From positions 1 through 64,000 of the forward strand of contig JANXAS010000003.1 of the NCBI GenBank assembly GCA_025062195.1: a stretch of DNA of 64,000 nt, given 5' to 3'. The notes below the pieces were generated by a model. The model did not search any database. It saw only the letters and a list, made by a program, of their open reading frames with translations, and was not told the DNA's origin. Below, one piece after another: positions 42,966-53,124 of this stretch. How positions within the stretch are numbered: position 1 is the stretch's first letter; each line of letters begins with the position of its first letter. The DNA comes from Armatimonadota bacterium (GTDB lineage Bacteria > Armatimonadota > Fervidibacteria > Fervidibacterales > Thermosaccharophagaceae). A program made the translations under genes and the position numbers.

Positions 42966-43459
42966 GGTGTGAGTCTGTTGCCATCTCAACATGCAACACC
43001 TCAGGGCATCATATCATGCGCCATACTGTCAAGCATGAAGTTACTTGCATTCCCTACCGATTAAGCGATGGGCAGATTTGTGAATAACAGTGGCGCAAAA
43101 ATGCTCGCAGAAAGGTGAGACGGACTTACCGTCCGAAACGCTTTTGTGTCATTTCCGTTTCATTGAAGGGAGGGCAAGATAGGATCGCTCTTTGCTGTGG
43201 TGTTGCTGGTGAACGCATTCCCAACTATTCTATGGGCTCCCAAATTTCTATTGGCTTTAACTCATTGTCGGTGGCGAAATTTCTAAGAGCCCTATTTAGG
43301 TGGCGTGGAGAATTCACTCTGTATGAATTTGGCGCTTATTGTTTTTATTAGTTAATGGTGGCTAAATTCAGTGGCATAGGTGGCAAAGCGCCAACAAACT
43401 TCTTATTAAAGAGCGAACGGGTTTTTGACATTTAGTGCTAATTTGGAGGGCGATGCTCT
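42966..43459. other. Intergenic region upstream of leuS with a MITE-end remnant
   Basis: 494 bp. A 78-codon frame at 43115-43351 has no family features and is not called. CCAACAAACTTCTTATTAAAGAGCG at 43391-43415 is the same sequence, with few changes, as the right end of the MITE-like element at 25.1 kb; CGCTCTTT at 43186 may be the matching left end, but the interior does not pair. No T-box or other known leader motif was recognised for leuS. Confidence 0.5.
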
Positions 43460-46087
43460 GTGGGCAGTGTTGAAAGATACGACTTCAAAGCTGTGGAACG
43501 AAAATGGCAGAAGCGATGGTCTGATTGGAACTTGTTCAAAGTGGTTGAGGATCGTTCTCGCCCCAAGTTCTATTACCTTGACATGTTCCCTTATCCGAGC
43601 GGCGAGCTGCATATGGGGCACATGCGCAACTACATCATCGGCGATGTCATTTCCCGATACAAGCACATGCTTGGCTACAATGTGCTTCACCCAATGGGTT
43701 ACGATGCCTTTGGGTTGCCCGCCGAGAACGCTGCAATACAGCATGGTATGCATCCGAAGGTTTGGACTGAACAATGCATTCAGAGGATGCGCAGCCAATT
43801 TGACATGCTCGGAATATCGTTTGATTGGGGGCGCCAAATACGCACATGCTCTCCCGAATACTACAAATGGAACCAATGGTTCTTCCTCAAGTTTTACGAA
43901 CGGGGTTTGGCATACAGGCGTCCGGCACCGGTAAACTGGTGTCCAGCATGCGAGACGACACTCGCAGACGAGGAAGCCGAGAGAGGCTATTGTTGGCGTT
44001 GCTCGACGCCGGTTGAGAAACGATGGCTTGAGCAGTGGTTCCTGAAGATAACGGCATACGCTGAGAGACTGCTTGAAGACCTTGATTTGCTTGAGCATTG
44101 GCCGGAGCGGGTCAAGGTCATGCAGCGCAATTGGATTGGTAAGAGTGAGGGAGTTGAGTTTGATTTTGAGCTTGATGGGATTATGGAAAAGATTAAGGTG
44201 TTCACAACGAGGATTGACACTGTTTATGGTGTGACATTTGTTGTGCTTGCCCCAGAGCACCCGCTTGTTCCGAAATTGATCGAGCGCAGCCCAAGACGCT
44301 TTGAGCTATATGCTGCTGTCCAAAGGATGCTCTCAGAGAGCATTGAGGAGCGCTCCTCGGAGGAGGTTGAAAAAGAGGGTGCGTTCTTGGATGCATACGC
44401 CATTCACCCACTCACTAAAGAGCGTGTTCCAGTTTGGGTTGCAAATTATGTCCTGATGGAGTATGGCACTGGGGCAATCATGGCAGTGCCAGCGCATGAC
44501 CAACGAGATTTGGAATTCGCACGCAAGTATGGCTTGGATGTGAGAGTCGTCATTAAACCGCCAGATGCGGAGCTTGATGCAGATCAAATGGAAAGGGCAT
44601 ATGTTGAGCCGGGCATAATGGTTAACTCAGCTCAATTCAGCGGCATGTTCAGCGAACAAGCAAAGGATGCAATAGCCGATTATATGGAGCAAATGGGTGT
44701 GGGAAAGCGCAGCATCCAATACAGGTTGAGGGATTGGCTAATCTCAAGGCAGCGTTATTGGGGGACACCGTTTCCGATTATTTATTGCGACAAGTGTGGC
44801 ATTGTGCCTGTTCCAGAGGAGCAGCTGCCGGTTCTTCTACCGCCCGATGTGAAGATAACTGGCAAGGGTGGTTCACCGCTCTCTCAAGTGCCAGAGTTTG
44901 TTAACACAACATGCACAAGGTGCGGCGCAATGGCTAAGCGAGAGACAGACACTATGGCAACATTCGTTGACAGTTCTTGGTATTTCCTACGGTTCTGCGA
45001 CCCACATAATAACGATGCCCCATTTGGCAGTGATGCTGTTGACTACTGGATGCCGGTTGACCAGTATGTTGGTGGCATTGAGCACGCTGTCTTGCACTTG
45101 CTCTATGCTCGTTTCTTCACCAAGGTGCTTTATGACATGGGTTTGGTGAAAACAAAGGAGCCTTTCACGCGGCTGTTCACTCAGGGCATGATTTACCACG
45201 AGAGCTATTATTGCAGACGCTGCAGATCATATAGGCGTCCCGAGGAGGTGAGGAGCAAGCGGGCGGGCGAGAGAAGGATTGTAAAGTGCAATGTCTGCGG
45301 TAGTGAAGTTGAGGTTGGCATGGACAAGATGAGCAAATCAAAGCTCAACATCGTAACGCCAGATTATGTGTGTGAGCAATACGGAGCTGATACAGCACGC
45401 CTGTTCATCCTCTTTATCGGTCCTCCGGAACTGGATGCCGAATGGAATCCACAGGGGGTTGAGGGGATGTATCGCTTCCTGAATCGCCTTTGGAGGTTAG
45501 TCAACGAGCGGTTGGATGATTATATTCCAGATTGGCGCGAGAAGCTAAACGAACTTAAGCCAACTCTTGACGATGCTCAGAGGGGTTTGCGAAGGAAGTT
45601 GCACCAGACTATAAGAAAAGTCACGGATGACATTGAGGGGTTTGGATTTAACACAGCCATCGCCGCGCTTATGGAGCTGTTCAACGAGATGCAATCTTTC
45701 GCTTCGTCAATGCGCCCTAAAGATGAGGTTGAAGGCTTTGCCGACAGAGTTGTGCTCTCTGAAGCTGTGGAATTGATGCAGGTTATGCTCCACCCATTTG
45801 CGCCGCACATCGCAGACGAGCTTTGGGAAAGGCTTGGCAAGCCGGGGAGCGTATATCAGCATCGTTGGTGTGATGTTGATGAGGATGCCGCGAGGGAGGA
45901 GGAGCAAGTCATCGTCGTGCAAGTGAATGGAAAAGTTAGAGATAGACTCATTGTGCCGGTCGGCATCTCAGAGGATGAACTGCGCTCTCTCGCCCTCAAT
46001 TGCAAGGGGGTGAAAGCGCATGTTGCCGGAAAGGAGATCAAGCGCATCATCGTAGTGCCAAACAGGCTTGTGAACATCGTCGTGTGA
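43460..46087 (+). CDS. leuS: Leucyl-tRNA synthetase
   Basis: Class I synthetase that charges tRNA-Leu, 875 residues. HIGH-type motif [13 protein letters not shown] near residue 50, KMSKS in [10 protein letters not shown] near 625, the zinc-type knuckles CPACETTL and CWRC near 155-175, and the CP1 editing domain with [20 protein letters not shown] followed later by AVPAHDQRD (editing Asp). The C-terminal anticodon and extension domains end with [30 protein letters not shown]. Start GTG 43460 with GGAGGGCGA upstream. It stands at the head of a plus-strand run with the coiled-coil protein 44 bp downstream. Confidence 0.97.
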   Translation: MGSVERYDFKAVERKWQKRWSDWNLFKVVEDRSRPKFYYLDMFPYPSGELHMGHMRNYIIGDVISRYKHMLGYNVLHPMGYDAFGLPAENAAIQHGMHPKVWTEQCIQRMRSQFDMLGISFDWGRQIRTCSPEYYKWNQWFFLKFYERGLAYRRPAPVNWCPACETTLADEEAERGYCWRCSTPVEKRWLEQWFLKITAYAERLLEDLDLLEHWPERVKVMQRNWIGKSEGVEFDFELDGIMEKIKVFTTRIDTVYGVTFVVLAPEHPLVPKLIERSPRRFELYAAVQRMLSESIEERSSEEVEKEGAFLDAYAIHPLTKERVPVWVANYVLMEYGTGAIMAVPAHDQRDLEFARKYGLDVRVVIKPPDAELDADQMERAYVEPGIMVNSAQFSGMFSEQAKDAIADYMEQMGVGKRSIQYRLRDWLISRQRYWGTPFPIIYCDKCGIVPVPEEQLPVLLPPDVKITGKGGSPLSQVPEFVNTTCTRCGAMAKRETDTMATFVDSSWYFLRFCDPHNNDAPFGSDAVDYWMPVDQYVGGIEHAVLHLLYARFFTKVLYDMGLVKTKEPFTRLFTQGMIYHESYYCRRCRSYRRPEEVRSKRAGERRIVKCNVCGSEVEVGMDKMSKSKLNIVTPDYVCEQYGADTARLFILFIGPPELDAEWNPQGVEGMYRFLNRLWRLVNERLDDYIPDWREKLNELKPTLDDAQRGLRRKLHQTIRKVTDDIEGFGFNTAIAALMELFNEMQSFASSMRPKDEVEGFADRVVLSEAVELMQVMLHPFAPHIADELWERLGKPGSVYQHRWCDVDEDAAREEEQVIVVQVNGKVRDRLIVPVGISEDELRSLALNCKGVKAHVAGKEIKRIIVVPNRLVNIVV

Positions 46088-46131
46088 AAACCGCAGTTTG
46101 AGTGCTTCATCTCAATGAGGGGTGAACAGAG

Positions 46132-46515
46132 GTGATTGACGAAGAGAGGTTGCGACGCAAGCTGCAGCAGTTGCGCCTGCAAAGGATGCAGGTTGAAAGG
46201 CATATGCTTCATCTTGAGCGCAGGATGGCTATGCACCGTTCAGCGCCTATGCTGCGGCGCGAACTTGAACGCCTTGATGAGAGGCGCTCAAAATTGATTG
46301 AGCAGGAGGAGAGAATCCTGAGGCAGCTTTCCGTGGAGGTTGAAGCAACAAGCGAGGAATTGCAAGCAACACCATCACTTGAAGAAACTCAACCTGCAGC
46401 TGTAACAGAAGAAGTTAGCGAAGTGGTAAGCGCTGAGGCTCATGAGGAGGCTAAAATTACAGCGCCATCTGAAGGTGGCAGGAAAAGGCGCAGGCGAAAG
46501 GGTAAGGTAGCCTGA
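46132..46515 (+). CDS. Small coiled-coil protein with basic tail, unknown function
   Basis: 127 residues. The first 75 form a charged coiled coil (ERLRRKLQQLRLQRMQVERH, RRELERLDERRSKLIEQEER), then an acidic Glu/Ala/Val-rich linker and a strongly basic end GGRKRRRRKGKVA. The basic tail could bind nucleic acid or ribosomes. GTG 46132 follows AGGGGTGAACAGAG. It lies between leuS and a response regulator and is likely cotranscribed with them. No family recognised. Confidence 0.6.
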   Translation: MIDEERLRRKLQQLRLQRMQVERHMLHLERRMAMHRSAPMLRRELERLDERRSKLIEQEERILRQLSVEVEATSEELQATPSLEETQPAAVTEEVSEVVSAEAHEEAKITAPSEGGRKRRRRKGKVA

Positions 46516-46550
46516 GTTTACAATTTGAACTAAGCCATGGTGGTTGTGAA

Positions 46551-46958
46551 ATGTCATCTGAGAGGCAATTTAAGATACTTGTGGCAGATGATGAGGTGTC
46601 CATAACCGAGCTTGTAAAGGCAAATCTTGAGCGTGAAGGTTACGAGGTCATTGTGGCAGGCGATGGCTCTGAGGCGCTTCGCAGGATTCATTCTGAGCAT
46701 CCCGATTTGGTCATCCTTGATGTCCTCATGCCACACCTTGATGGTTACGAAGTCCTTGAAGCAATGCGAGCTCATCCAGAAACAGCTAACATACCTGTCA
46801 TTATGCTTACAGCCTTTCCGAGCGATATTGGCGCTATAGCCGCATTTGAACATGAGGCTGACAGCTACTTGCACAAGCCGTTTGACCCAGAAGTGTTGAT
46901 TGCGCTTGTTAAAAGGTTGCTCTCGGAGAGAAATGCGTCCGGGTCACAATTTGATTGA
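46551..46958 (+). CDS. CheY-like single-domain response regulator
   Basis: Receiver domain of 135 residues: LVADDEVSITELVKANLE with the acidic pair, phosphoacceptor in LVILDVLMPHLDGYEV, IPVIMLTAFP with the conserved Thr, and YLHKPFDPEVL with the Lys. No output domain. ATG 46551. Its stop overlaps the TTG start of comEA (TTGA at 46955-46958), so the two are translationally linked. No kinase gene is adjacent. Confidence 0.9.
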   Translation: MSSERQFKILVADDEVSITELVKANLEREGYEVIVAGDGSEALRRIHSEHPDLVILDVLMPHLDGYEVLEAMRAHPETANIPVIMLTAFPSDIGAIAAFEHEADSYLHKPFDPEVLIALVKRLLSERNASGSQFD

Positions 46959-47617
46959 GCATAAAGGCTGGTGCAGATGGGATGCAATGGTTTGACAGAG
47001 TGCTCATTTGTGCTCTCATCGTAACCATCATCTTTGCAACAGCTGTTTTGATAGTCCATGTCCGAAAAGGGTCATCTCCAGAGATCGTCATCAGTGGTGT
47101 GGGTAGCGCTTCTTCCGGGATTGAAAGCGTAAGCAAGCCCTTGAAAATCAAAGTTCATGTCAAAGGGGCTGTGAGGAAGCCGGGAGTTTATGAGTTCGCT
47201 GCCGGTGAGCGAGTTGAGGACGCCATCAGGAAGGCTGGTGGGGGATTACCGACGGCAGACATTGAAGCGATTAACCTCGCAGCCTTCTTGAAGGATGGTG
47301 ATGAGGTGTTTGTTCCAGACAGGCGTGCAAGGGCACTTGAGGTATTCAGTGAGGCAATGAGTTTAACTCAGCGGAGCAGTTCATCAAGCCGCCACAAAGC
47401 AAAGACACAGAAGATGCCCGTTGGAAGAGTCGCTATCAATACTGCCACTGTGGAGCAGCTTGAGAGCCTGCCCGGGGTTGGTCCGGCACTCGCACAGCGC
47501 ATTGTTGAGTATCGCAGGAGGAACGGACCTTTCAAATCCGTTGAAGAGCTGCTCAATGTCAAGGGGATTGGCGAAAAGAAACTTGAGGCATTGCGCCCAT
47601 ATGTCAAGCTATGGTAG
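46955..47617 (+). CDS. comEA: ComEA-like DNA-binding competence protein
   Basis: Membrane-anchored DNA receptor for natural transformation, 220 residues. An N-terminal transmembrane helix (VLICALIVTIIFATAVLIVH) is followed by a SLBB domain (IKVHVKGAVRKPGVYEFAAG, VEDAIRKAGGGLP, DGDEVFVPD) and a C-terminal double helix-hairpin-helix (VAINTATVEQLESLPGVGPA, IVEYRRRNGPFKSVEELLNV, KGIGEKKLEALRP) that binds DNA without sequence preference. This order is the Gram-positive-type ComEA. The start is TTG 46955, overlapping the upstream stop, or ATG 46982. comEC follows immediately. Confidence 0.92.
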   Translation: MSIKAGADGMQWFDRVLICALIVTIIFATAVLIVHVRKGSSPEIVISGVGSASSGIESVSKPLKIKVHVKGAVRKPGVYEFAAGERVEDAIRKAGGGLPTADIEAINLAAFLKDGDEVFVPDRRARALEVFSEAMSLTQRSSSSSRHKAKTQKMPVGRVAINTATVEQLESLPGVGPALAQRIVEYRRRNGPFKSVEELLNVKGIGEKKLEALRPYVKLW

Positions 47618-47628
47618 GACTTTTGTGA

Positions 47629-50400
47629 GTGGTAAGATTGGGTGGCGTTCAAAATTTGCAGGGTTGTAATAATGGCAATTATGGCTTGTGCTTAAACCGG
47701 TGCAGTGTGTGGCTTTGGCGAAAGTTGTATGAAGTGCTACATTGGCGCATCCTCATTGTGGCTTCGCTCATTTACATCCTCGGGGTTGTAGTTGGCTGGC
47801 TCGCAATTCCAGTTGAGTATTCAAAAGTGAGCGTCATCGCATGGTCAATTGCCTCATTTATCTATGCGCTGCTTAGCCTATACATCTGCTTTCGCGGCGG
47901 AATTCTTGAAGGGCTGACCATCTTGCTCATCAGTCTGTTCAGCATCGGCGTAGCATTTCAGCAGAGAAACACAGCGCGGTTGGTAGATGCATTATGGGCG
48001 GCATGTCATCCGATAAAGCCATGCAAGCTTTTCGTGTTTCCCTATGAGCATCCGAGGGAGAGATACCGAGCCATTGATGCATTGGAGGATGGGGAAGTAA
48101 CTTACCAAGCAAGCGCTTTGGTGCTAAAGGTGATTGAGCCTGAGGAGTTGAGAGTGGCATTGCATCCCATTGAGGGGAAGAGCCTTCTCTTGTGCATAAC
48201 CGGGGATGGCAAGGCGGCTTTGAAACCGCCGATTGAACCCAACAGAGCTCTCGTGGTGGACGGGATTTTGAGTCCATTGCCACGGGTGAGCAACCCGGGG
48301 CAGGCTAACAGGGTGCGCAGGTTCTTGATGAATGGCATTGTTGCGCGCTTTAAGGCTGAAGCCCATGGCATCACCGTTGGTGAACCGAAGTTGGATTCAT
48401 CTCCGCCTGTTGTCCACAGCCTTAGGGCAAGGTTGCATCTTTTCAGGATGCGTTTTAAAGAGCGCCTCTTTGAGCGCATGCGCTCTTGGCTGCCGGAGAA
48501 GTTCCGTGATGAAGCTATGTCAGTCATTGGAAGCATGCTCCTTGGAATGCATGCTGCAAACCTCCCTGAGGGTATAGCCGATGCTGCGAGGCGTTCCGGG
48601 ACAGTTCATGTGCTCGTGATATCTGGTCTGCACATCAGTTTCATAGGCATGCTTATGGTCATGCTCACTCGCCCACTCGGTGGCTTCGGCATAGCTTTAA
48701 GCCTTCTCACCATTGCCTGCTATTGGCTCGTGAGCCAAGGCGAGCCATCCATATCCCGCGCAGCGCTGATGTTTGCATATGCTCTTATTGGCTCGTTGTT
48801 CAAACGGGTTCACAGGGTGAAAAACTATGCGCGCGATTGGATGGCTGCGCTTTGTCTCTCAGCCGCTTTCATGGTGGCGATTTCTCCCGCTTCACTCCTT
48901 AACATTGGCTTCCAGCTCTCATTCGCGGCTACTTTCGGTATACTTTGGGTTGGCGCAGCTTTGGTTGATGCGATTGCACCTGTTGATGGCGAACGGAAAA
49001 ATCAATTGGCTGTTATTACAACTCGCTCGCTACTTTGGTATTCAGCTGCTGCAGCCGGAGCACAGCTCATGACGATGCCGATCATCGTATATCACTTTTC
49101 CAATATTGTCCTTGCTGGCTTCATATCAAACTTATTCATAGTGCCATTGGCATTGCCTATAGTTGCGCTGTCATTCTTGTGCGCGCTGTTCGTAATCGCA
49201 TACGAGGCAGCGATGTCGGTTAGCTTCGCCCCGTTCACTCTTATGGCGCAAAGCATCGCTATCGTCGGAAAGGCTTTAATGTGGGTGGCTAATGAGCTCT
49301 CTGGATGGCTCATCTGGCTCATGGGACAATTCGCGAATTTGCCCTACGCCACAGTTGGTGTTTCTGAACCGGTCGCTAAAAACGCAGCTACAATTATTGC
49401 TGCTTACACTGTGCTCGTCCTTGCTCCACTTGTTCTTCGCGCAGCTGCTGCCATACGGGACTGGCTTATGCGGTATAGGTCAAGGGTGCTCACCGCTTTC
49501 TCGCTTCGCTTAGCACTTGTATTCGCTCTCATCATCCTGCTTCCTATAGCGAGCCGCATCCTTTGGCATATAAATCCAACCGCCACATTGACTATGCTTG
49601 ATGTTGGGCAAGGGCAGTGCATATTCGTTCGTGCCCCAAATGGTGCGTGCATGCTTGTTGATGCGGGCACAGTCGGTAAGGACGAAAGTGCTGGCGATAT
49701 TATTGCGAGGGAAGTTGTAATCCCATTCCTTTATCGGGAGCGCGTGCGCCGGATTGATGTGCTCGTTATAACTCATCCTGATACCGACCATGTATCGGCA
49801 TTGCCGCGAATAGTTGAGCGCATCCCCGTTGGTGTTGTGCTTGACCCTAAATTGCCGTCCGATGAAACCGCATATCTTAGAACCATCAGCATTTTGGCTC
49901 AACTTGGTGTCAAGCACATCTTGGCTCGTCGAGGACAGACTATCACGCTTGATGAACAGCATGGGGTGTATGCCCGTGTGCTTGCGCCAAGCGAACCGCT
50001 GCTGCGCGGCACAAGGGACGATGTGAACAACAATGTTGTGGTGCTGCTCTTAAACATGTTTGGGAAAAGAGTGCTGATTACAAGCGACATGATGGACGAG
50101 CAGGAAAGGCATTTGCTCTCAATAAGCCAACCTGGCGAACTTCTTTCAGATGTGCTCTATGTGCCCCATCACGGAAGCAAAACCTCATGCACTGATGAGT
50201 TGCTCATGAGCGTGCGCCCGCAAGTTGCGCTCATATCCTGTGGGCGCTTCAATCCGTTTGGTCACCCCCACTTGGAAGTGATTGAAAGGTTGCGGAAGCA
50301 CGGAGTGAGGACAATACTTCGGACAGATGAGGATGGAGCAATAATACTCCGCGCAAATAAGCGTGCGTTCTCAATCGTAAAGTTTGGCAGGCGTTGGTGA
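47629..50400 (+). CDS. comEC: ComEC/Rec2 DNA internalisation channel
   Basis: Polytopic membrane protein of up to 923 residues that passes single-stranded DNA into the cell. N-terminal helices and a soluble domain (about 45-300), the competence core (RSGTVHVLVISGLHISFIGM, then LVSQGEPSISRAALMFAYAL) at about 320-600, more helices, and a C-terminal metallo-beta-lactamase-like domain from about 650: LDVGQGQCIFVRAPNG, DAGTVG, VITHPDTDHVSALP, and VPHHGSKTS. The nuclease-type domain keeps its metal-binding signature. The start is uncertain within the first 30 codons (GTG 47629 used). With comEA it indicates natural competence. Confidence 0.93.
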   Translation: MVRLGGVQNLQGCNNGNYGLCLNRCSVWLWRKLYEVLHWRILIVASLIYILGVVVGWLAIPVEYSKVSVIAWSIASFIYALLSLYICFRGGILEGLTILLISLFSIGVAFQQRNTARLVDALWAACHPIKPCKLFVFPYEHPRERYRAIDALEDGEVTYQASALVLKVIEPEELRVALHPIEGKSLLLCITGDGKAALKPPIEPNRALVVDGILSPLPRVSNPGQANRVRRFLMNGIVARFKAEAHGITVGEPKLDSSPPVVHSLRARLHLFRMRFKERLFERMRSWLPEKFRDEAMSVIGSMLLGMHAANLPEGIADAARRSGTVHVLVISGLHISFIGMLMVMLTRPLGGFGIALSLLTIACYWLVSQGEPSISRAALMFAYALIGSLFKRVHRVKNYARDWMAALCLSAAFMVAISPASLLNIGFQLSFAATFGILWVGAALVDAIAPVDGERKNQLAVITTRSLLWYSAAAAGAQLMTMPIIVYHFSNIVLAGFISNLFIVPLALPIVALSFLCALFVIAYEAAMSVSFAPFTLMAQSIAIVGKALMWVANELSGWLIWLMGQFANLPYATVGVSEPVAKNAATIIAAYTVLVLAPLVLRAAAAIRDWLMRYRSRVLTAFSLRLALVFALIILLPIASRILWHINPTATLTMLDVGQGQCIFVRAPNGACMLVDAGTVGKDESAGDIIAREVVIPFLYRERVRRIDVLVITHPDTDHVSALPRIVERIPVGVVLDPKLPSDETAYLRTISILAQLGVKHILARRGQTITLDEQHGVYARVLAPSEPLLRGTRDDVNNNVVVLLLNMFGKRVLITSDMMDEQERHLLSISQPGELLSDVLYVPHHGSKTSCTDELLMSVRPQVALISCGRFNPFGHPHLEVIERLRKHGVRTILRTDEDGAIILRANKRAFSIVKFGRRW

Positions 50401-50456
50401 AGCGCTGTATCTAACATCCAAATGGGCGCTATAATTGAGCAACGGGATGATTTGGT

Positions 50457-50531
50457 GGGGGCGTAGCTCAGTGGGAGAGCGCTGGAATCGCACTCCAGAG
50501 GTCAGGGGTTCAAATCCCCTCGCCTCCACCA
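50457..50531 (+). tRNA. tRNA-Ala (anticodon CGC), CCA encoded
   Basis: Complete cloverleaf: acceptor GGGGGCG pairs with CGCCTCC including the G3-U70 pair that identifies alanine tRNA; D stem GCTC/GAGC; anticodon stem CTGGA/TCCAG with loop ATCGCAC giving anticodon CGC; variable loop AGGTC; T arm AGGGG-TTCAAAT-CCCCT; discriminator A and encoded CCA at 50529-50531. Confidence 0.96.
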
Positions 50532-50577
50532 AGTTGTCCGTTTGAGACCTCAACACCCTCAAGAAGCGTGGTAGCGG

Positions 50578-53124
50578 ATGGACAGCAAAAAGACCTCTAT
50601 TCGTCATGCTGATTTAATCGCCGTCGTTTTACTTGTAGTGCTGTCTGTCCTCTTTCATTGGCGCTACATCATCGGCGGTAAGGTCATGCTTCCCGAAGCC
50701 CTTACGGTGCTATGCGGTGTGCCGGCGGAGTTAAGCAAAACTGTGCGTTGGGATGCCCTTCAATGGGATAGCGCCGCTCAATATTTGCCGTGGAGGCATG
50801 TTGCCGAGAAAATGCTGCGGCAAAATACTATCCCCCTTTGGAACGCACATCAAGGTTGTGGTATGCCGCTGCTCGCCAACCCGCAGGTGGGTGTCTTCTA
50901 TCCGTTGAATTTGTTGTTCTGGCTTCTTAAAGACGAGGTTGCTATAAATTGGTCAGCATTTTTGCACACTGTGATAGCTGTGCTTTCTGCATACTGGCTT
51001 GCAAGGGTGATTGGGCTCTCGCCCGTTGCAAGTGTTGCCAGCTCTATTTCATACGCATTCAGCGCCCCGCTCATCACTTGGCAAATGCTTCCTCCAGCCT
51101 TTAACACTATGTGTTGGTTGCCATTCGCTATAGCGTGCATCGCCTTATATTTGCAGCAGCCAAGCCCGTTCAAATTAACGTGCATCTCCATTGCGTGTGT
51201 CATGCTCATCTTGAGTGGTCACCCACAGATTTGCATATACTCGTTCATCGCCATGGCTGTAACTTCGCTGCTAATTTGCGCTGTCCTTAGCGAGCGTGTT
51301 GGGGTCGGTTCGCTTATGATGCATCTTCTTCTCATCATCCTTTCAATCACCCTTGCTATATTCATTAGCGCCGTGCAACTCCTTACGACGCTTGAGCTTG
51401 CGATGTATTCTCACCGCTCCGGAAAGCCAACATGGGACAGCTACCTTTGGTTCTCCTCAAGAGGGATGCGCGTTGAGGACTTTGTTATGCTCATACTGCC
51501 ATATGCTTGGGGCATGCCGCAGCTTGACAGCTATATTGGTAAGGAAAACTTCGCCGACTACTGTCCATATGTTGGTGTTATTGCCATCCTGTTTGCTGTT
51601 ATCGCGAGCCTGCCCACACGAAACGGCGTTAACAAATCAAAGCGCTATAGCATTGCGGTTGTAATGGGTGCCTGCCTCGCCATTGTTGGCTTCCTCTTAG
51701 CCACCGGAAGCCCGTTCAACATTCCGTTCTACTTCATCCTACCCGGCTTTGCTCAGATTGGCACCCCGACAAGGGCGTGGTTTATGAGCGCGCTCGGATT
51801 GGCTATGCTATGTGGTGTTGGAATTGATCGGCTTTTGGAACAGAATAATAGGGTGCCATCGTTTTTAGTGGCTCTGTTCGTTGCATGCGCTGTCGGTTTG
51901 CTGATGGCAGTGGCGGCTTATCGTGCGCAGCTTTGCGGCACCGGATTTGGCAGCGAAGCAATGCAGCTTGTCCACTTGAATTTGGGTGTTGTTTTTGCGC
52001 TCTGTGTTGTTGGTCTCGTCTCGCTTTTCCTATCTTGTTTTCCACAGGTGAAGCGACTGACTCATGCAATAGTTGCCCCTATAATAGTTGAGCTTCTTCT
52101 TTTTGGCTATGGCTATAATCAAGCCTTAAGCCGTCAGGAAGCGCGCTCTCTACTTGATGTCACACTTAAAGCGATCCATGGAAGTATGTCCTATGATACA
52201 GCGGACTCGTTTCGTGTGTTGCCGGTGAGTGTAAGATGGAGGTTGCGCGCCATTCCGGGACAGCCAAATTATGCTCGGGGGATTGGTGATCCGAAAGTCT
52301 ACGACGAATGGCTCAGGAGACATAAGTTGCCGGATGCCCTCCTTCCGCCAAACCTTATAAGCCTTGTTGGGTTATCCGACCCGCAGGCGTATGATTCACT
52401 CATGCTGCGAAGTTACAAGGCGTTGATGGAAGCTGTTGAGGGTGCTCATCCGTGTCCACCCGAGAATGGGAATATGGTTCTGCTACGCAATGTCAAATCA
52501 TCGCTGCTAAGGCATATTTCAGTCCGTTACATAATTGTGCGAGAGCCGTCTCAAGCCACTGGCGCTCGGTGCAAGATGTTGAAGCAGATTGGGAACATGT
52601 GGCTGTGCGAAATTGAGGGTTCGTTGGAAAGAGCGTGGGTGCCAAAGCGCATTGTAAAGTGTGTAGATGGCGAAAAAGCCCTCGCCGTTCTCAAGAGGCT
52701 GTCTTGCAGCGATGAAATGCGAACAGGTGCGCTGGCTGTTGTGACATGTCGGGATGATTCATCCAAGCTGCTGGCCGATGGTTGGCTCAAGTGCTCAATA
52801 TATTCTGATGAAGGCGTCGCCGTGAGAATTGATTGCTATGGTGTTGGTGGTGTTGTGCTCGTCCTGAATGATACCTTCTATCCTGGGTGGAGAGCGTGGC
52901 TTTCATTCAGAAAGAAGCAACTTGAGCTGCCGGTGCTCACTGCACAGTATGCTCTGCGCTGCGTGCCAATCCCAAAATTCACAGAGCCGATGCAGTTGGA
53001 AATAAAATTTGCTTACCTGCCCACATCCTACTTAATCGGTTCGTTCGTCTCAGCCTCTTCTTTCTCTGCACTTATAGGGTTGCTGTTCTTTGCGCTCCTG
53101 CGTAAACGCTCAATCAGGCACTGA
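50578..53124 (+). CDS. YfhO-like multi-spanning membrane protein
   Basis: 848 residues with about a dozen hydrophobic helices. Features of the YfhO family: the early extracytoplasmic loop WDSAAQYLPWRHVAEKMLRQ, then IPLWNAHQGCGMPLLANPQ and GVFYPLNLLFWLL, a mid-helix bundle, and a C-terminal beta domain with VVLVLNDTFYPGWRAW before the last helices. YfhO proteins are GT-C-like and have been linked to glycosylation of lipoteichoic acids; the early Asp-containing loop fits a lipid-linked sugar transferase. ATG 50578, 46 bp after the tRNA. The 3' end overlaps a minus-strand gene by 97 bp. Confidence 0.85.
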   Translation: MDSKKTSIRHADLIAVVLLVVLSVLFHWRYIIGGKVMLPEALTVLCGVPAELSKTVRWDALQWDSAAQYLPWRHVAEKMLRQNTIPLWNAHQGCGMPLLANPQVGVFYPLNLLFWLLKDEVAINWSAFLHTVIAVLSAYWLARVIGLSPVASVASSISYAFSAPLITWQMLPPAFNTMCWLPFAIACIALYLQQPSPFKLTCISIACVMLILSGHPQICIYSFIAMAVTSLLICAVLSERVGVGSLMMHLLLIILSITLAIFISAVQLLTTLELAMYSHRSGKPTWDSYLWFSSRGMRVEDFVMLILPYAWGMPQLDSYIGKENFADYCPYVGVIAILFAVIASLPTRNGVNKSKRYSIAVVMGACLAIVGFLLATGSPFNIPFYFILPGFAQIGTPTRAWFMSALGLAMLCGVGIDRLLEQNNRVPSFLVALFVACAVGLLMAVAAYRAQLCGTGFGSEAMQLVHLNLGVVFALCVVGLVSLFLSCFPQVKRLTHAIVAPIIVELLLFGYGYNQALSRQEARSLLDVTLKAIHGSMSYDTADSFRVLPVSVRWRLRAIPGQPNYARGIGDPKVYDEWLRRHKLPDALLPPNLISLVGLSDPQAYDSLMLRSYKALMEAVEGAHPCPPENGNMVLLRNVKSSLLRHISVRYIIVREPSQATGARCKMLKQIGNMWLCEIEGSLERAWVPKRIVKCVDGEKALAVLKRLSCSDEMRTGALAVVTCRDDSSKLLADGWLKCSIYSDEGVAVRIDCYGVGGVVLVLNDTFYPGWRAWLSFRKKQLELPVLTAQYALRCVPIPKFTEPMQLEIKFAYLPTSYLIGSFVSASSFSALIGLLFFALLRKRSIRH

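Noticed and set aside
43115..43351. 78-codon plus-strand frame upstream of leuS
   Set aside because: No ribosome site and no recognisable composition; the region carries remnants of small repeats.
42966..43459. Possible T-box leader before leuS
   Set aside because: The conserved T-box sequence and a terminator/antiterminator pair are not present.
43406..44260. 284-codon minus-strand frame inside leuS
   Set aside because: It lies opposite clear leucyl-tRNA synthetase coding sequence and has no family features.
50371..50607. Minus-strand frame containing VEARGFEPLTSGVRFQRSPT
   Set aside because: This is the familiar spurious translation of the opposite strand of a tRNA gene; tRNA-Ala lies at 50457-50531.
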